From NCBI GenBank assembly GCA_964020155.1, contig OZ026564.1, positions 4,860,878-4,924,877 of the forward strand: 64,000 nucleotides of DNA, read 5' to 3'. Shown piece after piece: positions 9,754-25,900 of this stretch. The notes beneath the pieces are model-generated. The model did not search any database and was not told the DNA's origin. It was given only the letters and a program-made list of their open reading frames with translations. Origin of the DNA: Chondrilla cf. caribensis. Lineage: Eukaryota; Porifera; Demospongiae; Chondrillida; Chondrillidae. The translations under genes were made by a program, and so were the position numbers. Each line of letters starts with the position of its first letter. Positions within the stretch are counted from its first letter, which is position 1.

Positions 9754-12270
9754 TTAAGGGCTTTGATTGTACATAAAACTATAAGCTTCGGCACCTACGG
9801 TCCAGTTTGCCAGCAACTCCGCCCACTCATTGGTTTGTATGTCTCTTCGAGTCTCTGGCAGGTCCCCCAGTGACACACCCACTGTGGATTCCCAGAACTG
9901 CTGACCTGCATGCCACGGACTTGAGGACAGCACCCACTGTTCATTTAGGGGGCTTCCTGAGGGGGTGGGAGTTGACACACCCCCACTAGGCAACACAAAA
10001 CCTCTGGTTATTGCCTCCTGCCTCCAGATTTCATTGATCCCCTCCCACAAAACACGTGCCTCCTCCCATTGCTCGTTGGGAGTACCAGTGTTTTGAGGAT
10101 CGATGGGAGGAACCTGTAGTCCATAGCTTGTCGCCAGTGCAGACCATTCGCGAAGGTCATTGTAAAAGGAACACAAGTTTCGTTCCCATTCTTCAGGAAG
10201 ACATTCCTTGGTACAGTTCCGATAGCAGGGACCATATCCTGTAGTTAACAATGGCAGTTTGACCTAACCACACACATGGCATGCAGCCGTGCCGCATCAC
10301 ACACACACCTGCTGTAAACGTCCACTCAAAATCAGCTGACAAGACTAAACCAGTTTGACCTGGTTGTTGTGGGCATGACAACAGTGGCACAACAGCCCCA
10401 CTTTCAATGTTAACCCGATATGTTGCTCCTGACATTAGCTCAGCTGTGATCCTGATAAACAGAGTATTTCCGCTAGTCATCACTTGTTGCGATGAAGATA
10501 CATCAATGACCTCAGGTGTAGATTGCTGGGGAGTTAACTGCTCTATGTAAATAAGCCTGCGAATAGCACTCAGCTGGACCTGCCAGGAAGGATATGGAAT
10601 ACGTTGAAGTACAAATGGTGTGCAAGTACTTAAGAGAATTGCATTTTTACATTTTGATTGAAAGAGATGTTGAACAGTCTGTTATCTGGTGCCACAAGCG
10701 TGTTTGGTAAATTTGAACCTGTTTCCACAGCAACCTGTGTGGCTGCAAACATCAAACATTGAAAGTAATATCATGTTACCAAACACACTAATGGCAATGG
10801 TAGTCCCACTCACTTCCGGCATACAAGGTTAAGAACCGAACATCAGAAGACTGGCTACATTGGGGAAACACACCATTAGGACCACAACACGTTATATTGA
10901 CTCATGACCTATGAGCTATCCAGGTCATTGCAGATTACAACCACTTACTGTGTGTTATCAATAGCCAGATAGCTGATGACATGTGTTCCATACTGATCTA
11001 CGGAAGGGGTCCACTGTACTACGAACAGCACACTGCCACCTGTCTGGTCCCGACGTTCCACTGAAAGCCTCGCTGGACCAGAGATAAGCAGCTCTGTTAT
11101 GCTACAAGTGAACAGCAAACAGAACTATCAATACACCAACTCTTTAGCACCCTTTAGGGGAGTAACATACCTTCTTCCTTCTGAGGGTGTGGCCAAAATA
11201 TAAGCTGTAAAGGACCCTCCCGCCTGCACAGTGTCACATGACCTTTCGGGAGGTGTAACATTGGTGTCAAATGTTGGCTTCGAAGCACATGAACTGTTTG
11301 TACTGGCTACATTCACCTGTGAGATCATTGTTACCAAACTGAGCACATTGGTAGTGATGAAAGGTGGTTCACTATCCTACCGTTAGTCTGATGGGTATGG
11401 CTGTGAGGGGTGTGTCTACTCCTGGTGGGAAGTCCTCCACCGTGATAGACAGATAGGCACCGCCAGGTTGAGGGTCGGTGAAGGTTACACTGCAAGCCTC
11501 GTCCAGGACAGCCCAAGTAGGAAATGGGACACACCCTGTGGTCCCACACTCCTCCCCCACTGACAGTCTGCATCGGATGTCGTCCCCATCATTATCAGCA
11601 ACCAGTAGACGGAGTTCAGATGAACATCCCTGGTTGACATAAACCAGCGGAGGTACTGAGGACACTGGGGGACTGTTGGCCACACCCGTGTCGTTACGGA
11701 GACGCAGATCAACAACTGTCATTAAAGTGAATTCAGAATTGTCGGCATAGCTAGGGAGGCAGCACTCATCAAGCCTATTGGAATGGTTTCCATGGTTACA
11801 GCAAATTGTAAACATGATATAAAAGACTCATACTCACCGAACAGTGTACAGTCCACGGGGATCAGGGAATGTGTACAAGAATGACCCCTCCCCTTGGACC
11901 ACGCCCTCTTCTCTGCTGAACCCTGTACAGACATAGCTGTTTCTACCAATTACGGTATTGTCCGTTAGCCCAGGACCAGAGGCTACAATGTCTGTGCTTC
12001 CATCAACAGAAAACACACCCAAGTTGAACTCATTGCACTTGGTATTCTCTCCCTCCCTTCGTACGATCACTTCATATGTGAACCGAATCTGAAAAAGAAG
12101 CCGACGGAAGAGTACACGTGCACACATACATACACAGTTAATATTTGTCTACCAACTTGTCCTGCTTCATCTGTTGGCCACCAAGCAAGGTATCCTCCCC
12201 GGACATGGTCACCAGAAGCACTAGGAAAGACGGAAGACGCAAGAACTAGAAGACACAAAACAGTAACCAT
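9754..12270 (-). CDS. Predicted secreted protein, unrecognised family
   Basis: About 648 residues from nine exons: 12157-12270, 11838-12088, 11381-11774, 11171-11316, 10949-11101, 10814-10854, 10651-10742, 10309-10579, 9754-10238; every junction keeps phase. The N-terminus is a clear signal peptide (MVTVLCLLVLASSVFPSASG) followed by DHVRGGYLAWWP. The body is beta-rich with several cysteines and acidic loops such as ADNDGDD, suggesting extracellular beta-sandwich domains. The C-terminal third is Trp/Asn rich with a Cys cluster (GPCYRNCTKECLPEEWE). No membrane segment is seen, so it is likely soluble. I do not recognise the family. It shares a 215-bp divergent promoter region with SMAD4. Confidence 0.75.
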
Positions 12271-12485
12271 TGTAGATACACGCCCCCCTTGCCGCCCTCC
12301 GGTAGTGGCGACTTCCGGTTAGATCTGGACATAGCGGTGCCAAACGTGAGTAGGTCGTTATACGAGTGTGCGCACTGTCTCGAGGCGGTCCAAGTTATTG
12401 TTCATCACATTTCACCAGACGACGCTGAACAGCCCCTTGGCTTGTAGGAGAGGTCTCGCGGATTCAGTGTAGAGCAAGACCGACC

Positions 12486-17163
<4,678 letters not shown>

Positions 17164-17399
17164 TGCTTCCTGCGACGAGCATTCAATCATTTTATACTAT
17201 TATCGGCAGCCAACTCCCAAATACCATATTAAACACATTTGACACAATTAGTGTTCTTAACATTTCCTCAGTTTTGTATGTGCATAGCAGCTCTATACAG
17301 GGTGCATGACAGGATTTATAATGACCATATTATGTCACATATCAAAGACTTGTGAATACATTAATTTTAAAAAGTGTAATAATGGAATACGTGCATCCC

Positions 17400-20200
17400 T
17401 CAATCGTCAGTTAATAGTTCTTCAGATTCTAATGAATCCTCCTGATCGGATTGGCTGTCTACTTCAGAATCAGACCAATCACTGTCCTCCCTGTCGTCGT
17501 CTGTCAATCTGTCATCAGCTGTAGAATCGACCAATTGCAGACATAACACCATGTTCGTGTTGTGATGCATCTGTCCACTCACTGTCAACTTCATGGACCA
17601 GTAATGGCATCAGGTCTGTAGTGGAGCGTTCATCCGATCGGGAGACCTGCATTTGTGTACAAACTTACTTGGTGAAAGGTCTTGTGAAGTGTACCACATT
17701 ACAGGCAACGACCCACCATTGATAGGAGCACGTCAAGCTTCCCATGGAGACGACACACTCTCTCATATGAGGACAAGCGAACAGCGGATAATTCTTCCAG
17801 ATAACCGAGTGCTCCGGTTGCCATGGGGACAGTACTTAAGAAGGTCATGTGACATGTTAGACACATTCTTATCCAAACCAGTAGTTCTGTACACCTTGCT
17901 GGTTTCAGTTCCACTTTCTCTATCAACTGACAGAGTGGACCATTACTCAAGTAACTGCATGTGGTTAAGAGTGCCTCAGGAAGGCATGGTAACATGGGAG
18001 AACCAACCTGCCTCATGAAAGGTAAAACAGTGGAAGGAGGAAGCTTCTCTACAGTGGACCGGATCTCTCTCTCCTTACCCTGATTGCTCAAGGCACTCTG
18101 GGGACATTGTACAATACCAGATTACACACCCATCATCACGACACACCCATCATCACGACACACCCATCATCACGACACATCTATCATCACGACACACCCA
18201 TCATCACGACACATCTATCATCACGACACACCCATCATCACGACACATCTATCATCACGACACACCCATCATCACGACACATCTATCATCATGACACACC
18301 AATTATCACACAATACACCCGATGTGTGCAGACTCTAACCTCCAGTAACTTGCTGTCTTTGGATGTTACAGCTTGTACGATTAACTGTGTAACTGATACC
18401 GTTGAAGGTTTATTCTGTTTTACTCTCTTCTCTGGAGGGGTCCCAACAAGGTCTTTGAGGACAGTCTACAGAGAAACAGCAAACCTAATAGCCAAGTCAA
18501 TCCAGAGTCCCACCACACTCAGCACCTCCACAGGTGAGGACAATGTGTCTTGCTTGGGCATAGGACCTGCTACTGTCACCTTTCCCATTTCAGATTTCTT
18601 CTAAAGAGATGAATTTCTTATGTGAATACAGTGGTAAACAGGATTTGAGGATAAGTAACCACTCCCCAACGTTCCAAAACCATCCAGGGACAGCCCCTTC
18701 TCCAAGCACACCATTTATGGAAAAGTACCTTGTCCGTTCTCTTGGTCTTTGGCAGTAGTAGATTAGTTGGCACACTTCTAACAAGAATTTTGTGTTTTTC
18801 TTGCAAAGGAAACTCCTTCAAAACAGGATTGAAGTCAATTTAACAAGATACTTTCATCTATCTATATATAATTTTTGAAAACTCTAAGAGCTTAAATACA
18901 AATAAATCATTCTGAAAACAAAATGAACGAAAAAGAACTCGTAGTTGGCAATAATTATTGGATTGTGCTCACCAATACTTCAAAAATTGGCTTAATCATG
19001 TTCCCATAGGCTACGGTTATACAATCTGGTTCCAACTTTACATCAAGCATTGAAATAGGAACTGGGACATCCCGCTGGAGATCACAGGATTAAAGATGTC
19101 AACATGTATATACACACATCCCACCCACTCCCACCCGGCACCTGTTTCTCCTCCACAAACTGCACTGTGCAGTGCGGAGTGACTGGTGTGTTGGAGGACA
19201 TGAAGTCGACCACAAACTCTGATACACTTCCGTCTTCACAAGCTGCCACTACAGAACCTCTCAAGACATCTGTCTTCTTGGGGAAATGGCAATCAAAGTT
19301 AATCACATGACTATCACATGTGAGTACAAATAGAGGTGTAGTTTGCTTCTCAGACCTGCCAAAAATGTCACATGACTTTCACATGAAAATCACAAGAATA
19401 TCACATAACACCTACCAAATTTGAACCATTCTATCCTCTTTTCCCAGAGAAATAAAATGACTGTTGTCTTCTCCAATGAAACACATCTTCACAACTTCCT
19501 GAATATGTCCCTTGTATGCCTTCAGTAAGACAACTCATGAACACCCACCCATCACGCAACACGTGAATGTGTACTCATCACAACCAAGGAAATTTGCTAG
19601 TAACAAACCTTGACATGCTTCAATTTCTTCATTTTCCACATCTTAATACACCGCGAGGCTGTTAGCAAGTGACGACCACTGGTGCTTAGCGATATGCTAC
19701 AAATTGATGTTGTGTCAGCTTTCAATGTCCTGGAGGGCGTGTCAAGGATCAGACACTCCCAATACTTGTCAATCAACTCATCATTCGGTCGCACCTGACT
19801 ACCACCTTATCTTCGATGTTCCACTGTAGGACCTCTCCACTAAGGTGACCGGTGAACAACCCGTCACCCTTGACAGTCCAACACATACAGGAAGCTCCAG
19901 AACCAACTGACTGCGAAGGTATTGGTAGATAGGCACAAGCAAAGACTGATAAGAACGAGGGAAGTCACTCACCAGTACCGCGTAGTTCTCTCCCCTGGTG
20001 CAGTCGTAGATGATCACAGTATCAGCTGTGCCGACTCCCACGAGAGGCCTAGTCGAGTCAGGTTGGAAGCATACGCAACCAACCTCCCTCAAAGGACCGA
20101 TGTCGTGTTGTAGAGTCTTACTCGGAGTGTCCCATATCTTTACGCGCCCTTCAGGGGTGGACACTGCAGCCAAACATCCACTGGGAGAAAATCGCAACAT
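17400..20200 (-). CDS. WDR43: WDR43/UTP5, small-subunit processome WD40 protein
   Basis: Nucleolar t-UTP component needed for pre-rRNA transcription and 18S processing. Thirteen exons close in frame (about 551 residues): 19973-20200, 19795-19910, 19609-19729, 19416-19519, 19142-19355, 18973-19074, 18729-18815, 18526-18600, 18340-18465, 18008-18097, 17717-17926, 17583-17646, 17400-17518. WD40 blades read FSPSGCLAAVSTPEGRVKIW, LFTGHLSGEVLQWN and HLLTASRCIKMW. The UTP5 C-terminal domain reads LIEKVELKPARCTELLVWIR and RVCRLHGKLDVLLSM, and the protein ends in an acidic Ser/Asp tail. The start at 20200 was chosen because an in-frame stop lies just upstream. It is shorter than human WDR43 (677). The start is 81 bp from that of DBR1. 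Confidence 0.9.
18128..18312. repeat. Intronic minisatellite, ~17-bp unit (WDR43)
   Basis: About ten copies of CATCATCACGACACACC with a CATCTAT variant, in the intron between exons 18340-18465 and 18008-18097. Confidence 0.96.
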
Positions 20201-20281
20201 GTCTGGATTCGACCACGTGGAAATACGAACAGGTACACGTCAACGAGCCCACGAAAGGGGATTCCCCTAGCGAAACCGACC

Positions 20282-22344
20282 ATGAAGGTATTGTAAAATA
20301 TTGGACAAATAAAGTAAGATTACACGTGTCGTTCATCGTTTATTGGTATATCGATTGTAGATTGCAGTAGAAGGATGTCTTCACGGTGAGCTGGACGCCG
20401 TTTACAACATCCTGCTGCAAAGACAAAGGAGAGAAGGCATCAAAATTGATTTGTTGATATGTTGTGGAGATTTCCAGGTACATCAACTTCTATTGCATGT
20501 AAAAGGGATTTACGAAATGTAATCCCTACTCCCTGTTTGATTGCTTGCCTCATTGGTGCACCAGGCGGTCCGTAATAAAGAGGACATGCGCTGGATGAAA
20601 GTCCCGGACAAGTACAAAACAATGGGAACTTTTTACAAGGTGAGTATAGGTGTGCGTGCTGTATAAATCATGGTGCTATCAATGTCCATACACTTCACAG
20701 TACTACTCCGGTGAGCTGAGTGCTCCAATGCTGACAGTGTTTGTGGGCGGCAACCATGAAGCTTCCAATCATTTAACAGAGCTGTGAGTGATAATGGTGG
20801 GAGGAACATCCATTGTGACCACGCCCTCTGTTTTGTGACCACACCCTCTGTTCTCCCTGTAGTGCTTATGGTGGTTGGGTGGCTCCCAATATCTACTATC
20901 TTGGTTATTCTGGAGTTGTTCAATTTGGCGGACTGAGGATAGCCGGAGTGTCTGGTATCTACAACCACCATCACTATCATCTCGGCCACTTTGAGAGGCC
21001 CCCCTTCGACAACTCCATGCTCACCAGTGCCTATCACGTGAGGAGCTTTGAAGTATTCAAGTTGAAACAGGTTAGCACTGCATGGATCAGTCCCCTCCCA
21101 CCTAGTCTCACTGGACCAGCCCCTTTCCTGATTGCTTCCCGCATTGGAAGCTACGTGAGACCCCTCCCACCTATGGCTGGTACTGATACTGATTCACTTT
21201 TAATTCACAGTTATCTGGAAAGATTGATATATTTGTGTCACATGACTGGCCAGTGGAAATATATCACCATGGCAACACAGAAGGTCTTTTAAAGTGGAAA
21301 TCCTTTTTTCGAAAAGAGGTTGGTTTGGGAAGCAGTGCATTTTCTATAGCCTGGCAAGTATCTGGGAGGTTTTGTGTTGTGTAGGTCGAGACCAACACCC
21401 TTGGTAGCCCAGCTGGTAAAGAGTTATTGGACCACCTGAAGCCACTGAGATGGTGGGCAGGTCACCTCCATTGTCGTTTTGAAGCTAAATATGTTCACAA
21501 AATCACAGAACAACCTTCAAGATCTACCGCATCTGAAGACATGCCCACTGCATTGACCGTCCCAACTCCAACCCCAGTTGCTGAAGTGACAGAATTCTTA
21601 GCTTTGGACAAGTGTTTACCTAAAAGACAGTTCTTAGAGGTGTGTGTGTGTGTCTGTTTCTCCATCATCACTGTCAGTGTGTAATCAATTTCACTTGGAT
21701 CTCTTGAGGTGTTTGAGTTCCCAGAGCCACCCTGTCCTAAGGTACTTTGCTACGACCATCAGTGGCTGGCCATCACAAAGGCTGTCAACCAGTTGATGCC
21801 ATTGGATAGGTTACCATGGCAACCACCACCTCAAGCAGGAAGTGACAGGTTTGAGGAGATGTGTTAGGGATCGATTGTCTCTTGTTTACTGAGTGACTGC
21901 ATTTTATTGGTCAGTGCTAGTTTTGTCCCAACTGAGGATTACATGAAAGAAATTCATGAAATTTTCGAAGGAGATTTTACTGTAAGTTGCCCGAATGCAA
22001 AATTGTATGTTGATTGCTCAGCGAGATTGAATCTGTTCAGTCTATGTTTGTAGATTCCACAAAATTTCCAAATGTCTGTCCGGCCATTCAATCCTATGTC
22101 TCCATGGCAACAAGGTTGTATTACTCAACTGTCACATGTATATCACCATAATTATGACAACTGACTCTGTATGCACATTGAATGTGGCATATATAATTGA
22201 CTCTGTATGCGTTGCTTTAGGAGATGGTGTTGTGGATGACAACCCTCAGACTGTTGAATTCTGCAGTAAATTGAAGATCCGGAATAATTTCAGTTGTAAA
22301 TTGACTGACTACCAAACTCCAAAAGAGTCCAGCAGTGTTAAGCA

Positions 22345-22400
<56 letters not shown>

Positions 22401-22448
22401 TGTGTATGTGTGTAAGTGTGTGTGTGTGTGTGGTGTGTGTGTGTGTGT

Positions 22449-22504
<56 letters not shown>

Positions 22505-22552
22505 TGTGTATGTGTGTAAGTGTGTGTGTGTGTGTGGTGTGTGTGTGTGTGT

Positions 22553-22613
<61 letters not shown>

Positions 22614-22848
22614 TGTGGGGGGGGTGGGGGGGTGGGTGGTTGTGACTGGTTATGGTGTAGTTTCTTATTCCCCAGTTAATCCTGACGAGATAGTTATTGA
22701 TGATGATGACGAAGACAATGATGAGGAATACATTACTGGTACTAGCAAACAAACATCACTTCCGCAGACTACGCCCTCAAGTAACCCACTAGACGACAAG
22801 AACAGGAAGGAAATAGAACCGGAGCAAAAAAGGAAGAAGGAAATGTAA
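20282..22848 (+). CDS. DBR1: RNA lariat debranching enzyme
   Basis: Metallophosphoesterase that cuts the 2'-5' bond of intron lariats in the nucleus. Exons 20282-20287, 20361-20477, 20565-20639, 20701-20783, 20863-21070, 21211-21318, 21385-21639, 21709-21848, 21915-21981, 22054-22114, 22221-22346, 22676-22848 give about 472 residues. Metal-site motifs are all present: [29 protein letters not shown] and [22 protein letters not shown] and [11 protein letters not shown] are DBR1 signatures. The start codon lies in a 6-bp coding exon (Met-Lys) split from [12 protein letters not shown] by an intron, matching the vertebrate MRVAVAGCCHGELD. The tail is acidic then basic (KRKKEM), shorter than in human (544). 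NCSTN starts 52 bp after the stop. Confidence 0.93.
22346..22632. repeat. (GT)n/(GTGTGTAT) array with a duplicated block, DBR1 intron
   Basis: A 270-bp GT-rich array directly after the donor, interrupted by GTAT, GTAAGT and GTGGTG words, with a ~110-bp block present twice. It ends in a poly-G stretch. Several internal GTAAGT words are donor-like. Confidence 0.95.
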
Positions 22849-22900
22849 ACACCGGATGTGATTTAACTATCCCACTGTAATAGTTTTCGACTAAAAAAAA

Positions 22901-25900
22901 ATGGCCTCTCTTCGTTGGCTCGTATTAGTTCAAGTCTTTTGTGGAAGTTAGTGGAGTGGCTGATCTTTATTTCAGCATTATAACAAATAAACCTCTATAT
23001 TTCACTAATAAAGTTATCTCTATGCAGTTCATGTCAAGAGTGAATATCCGAATTTCGATAATCTCGACGCTGATGTCTACTCTACCGTGTCGCCGCACCC
23101 GTCTGGCATGTTCTTCAGACTAGCAAACCATCAAAAACAAATCGGTTCATCTAGTGAGCAAACTGGTTGTATGTGTTTCTTCAATGACACAGCGCTCCCG
23201 GGGCTATGGTAGCTGTACGTATGTTCTTGATAATCCTAATGTGTCCTTACCCTTTGTTCGTGGTGTCCATATCTCTCATACACACTACTACGCAATCACC
23301 CTCACCACTGTACCATCGATGTCCTTCCCTCCCTTCTGATCACCAGCTGGTACAGGCAGTGTTCAAGGTGTTCTCTGGTACATAAAGTTACAAAGTGATA
23401 TGGACCGCCTGCTGAAGGGCTCTGCTCCGTACGCTCCTTACATTGCACTGATCGATCCAGGCTCCGTATCGGATGCTATAGCATTGACCAGCAGGTGTGC
23501 CAGTATGGACAGTGTTCACACAGTGTGTCCTGTCTTGTACCTGGGCTGTACTGTCCTAGGCTGTACTGTCCTAGGCTGTACTGTCCTAGACTGTACTGTC
23601 CTAGGCTGTACTGTCCTAGACTGTACTGTCCTAGGCTGTACTGTCCTAGGCTGTACTGTCCTAGGCTGTACTGTCCTAGACTGTACCGTTATATCTTCTG
23701 GTGTCCTGTGTTACAGCTTGTTCCTTGTACTTCTTACAGAGATAACTTGTTGTCTTTGAGTTCATCTGAGAGAGTTTCTGGGGTCATTATCAACCACGTT
23801 ACCAACAGCATTAAGTTAGGTAGGGCTGTGTGTGTCTGGAGGGTGTGGCATTGGAGACTAACAACACCCTCTTTTGCTAGGAAATAGCTACTCCAATAGC
23901 AGTTTTTCCCCACTGACTTCGTGCGATAACAATGGATTTGGCTGGGAGGGGACCAGCACTTGCTCCCAAGACTGGAATACATTTGTAAGGACTTCACTTG
24001 TGGCATGACCTGTTCGAGTTTGGGAGGTGAAGGCTCCCTTGTTTTCTGTAGGCTAATGATCTATTATTTAAAGATTTCAAGGATTTTCCTATCATGCTCA
24101 TCAAGGACATCTCTTTCTTCAAGAAGGTGAGTTGTAGTCCACATGTGTGTCTCACCTGGTCCCCCATCCACTGTAGACAGTGTCTCACCTGGTCCCCCAT
24201 CCACTGTAGACAGTGTCTCACCAGGTCCCCCATCCACTGTAAACAGTGTCTCACCTGGTCCCCCATCCACTGTAGACAGTGTCTCACCAGGTCCCCCATC
24301 CACTATAGACTGTGTCTCACCTGGTCCCCCATCCACTGTAGACAGTGTCTCACCAGGTCCCCCATCCACTGTAGACAGTGTCTCACCAGGTCCCCCATCC
24401 ACTGTAGACAGTGTCTCACCAGGTCCCCCATCCACTGTAGACAGTGTCTCACCAGGTCCCCCATCCACTGTAGACAGTGTCTCACCAGGTCCCCCCATCC
24501 ACTGTGGACAGTGTCTCACCAGGTCCCCCACCCACTGTAGACAGTGTCTCACCAGGTCCCCCATCCACTGTAGACAGTGTCTCACCAGGTCCCCCATCCA
24601 CTGTAGACAGTGTCTCACCAGGTCCCCCATCCACTGTGGACAGTGTCTCACCTGGTCCCCCATCCACTGTAGACAGTGTCTCACCTGGTCCCCCATCCAC
24701 TGTGGACAGTGTTTCACCAGGTCCCCCATCCACTGTGGACAGTGTCTCACCAGGTCCTCTCTCTTCCCACTGTAGTGTTTTGACACCTTCATGAAGTCAA
24801 ACAGTCCTCCTTCATATCCGCTGTGTTCAGCTGAATTGACTGGCCAAATGCACTTACCTGTTAGCACAGAAACATGTTATAGAAGAGGTAATTCGTATGT
24901 TGTTGACTGCATTTACCTGGAGTTGGTGTACCTGGTGTGAGTGTGCCTGGTGTGAATGTGCCTGGTGTGAGTGTGCCTGGTGTGAGTGTGCCTGTTGTGA
25001 GTGTGCCTGTTGTGAGTGTGCCTGGTGTGAATGTGCCTGGTGTGAGTGTACCTGTTGTGAGTGTACTTGGTGAACTGTTTTTCCGTAGCAATTCTCCCCA
25101 TGTCCTATCTAAGTCAAGGAGGGTCAAGGTGGTGTGATCCGCTAGGAGGACTCACTCCATGGGGGACACTTTTCAGCCTACCAAACACAACACAGGATGT
25201 TGTCATGGTTACTACTAAAGTGAGTTCCTGATATAGTTGTTATATTATGCTGTTGAACCTGTTTAAACTTGTTAGCTGGATACGTTGGCCATGTTTCCCC
25301 GAAACATCTCTTTGGGAGGAGGTGAAGCTGCCGCTATAATTGTGCTGCTAGCTGTGTCCGAATCACTCGGAAGGCTTAAGAGAGAGGTTTGTGATACCAT
25401 GGTAACCACTGCAGGGATGTGCGTACATTATTGATGTTTCAATGCAGAACATATTGGAGAGCACAAGCAAGACTATCGTCTTTACTCTCTTCAATGGGGT
25501 CAGTACTGCCAAGTGCAGACATTGTGTCTGGCGGGTGGGGTGATGCTTGGATACCACCTAACTTGCCTAATATTGTACTTGTATCGCTAGGAAAGTTGGG
25601 ACTACATCGGCTCAAGTAGAATGGTGTTTGACATGACTCATGGTGCTTTCAGCCCCTTCAATCATCTTCAAATCAGCCACTTTGTTGAGCTCAGTCATCT
25701 TGGGTTCAACAACAACACTCTGGAGGAGCCCGTGTACTATGCTCACTTGCATGAGGTATGGTCTGTCTGTATTGTGCCATGAAGTGTTCATCCACTCAGC
25801 AACTTGGGTTAACAGGGCAATGAGATATTTGACCAGTTGAAACTGTTTGGGTCCAATGTCAACCTAAGGGTGGAGAACTCCACTGTCAGAGTCCTTCCAC

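Noticed and set aside
22416..22679. Cys/Val-rich ORFs (CVCVCV) in DBR1, SMAD4 and ACO1 introns
   Set aside because: Translation of GT microsatellites.
24064..24867. 267-codon minus-strand ORF with [11 protein letters not shown] repeats
   Set aside because: It is the reverse of the 33-bp intronic array and overlaps NCSTN coding exons.
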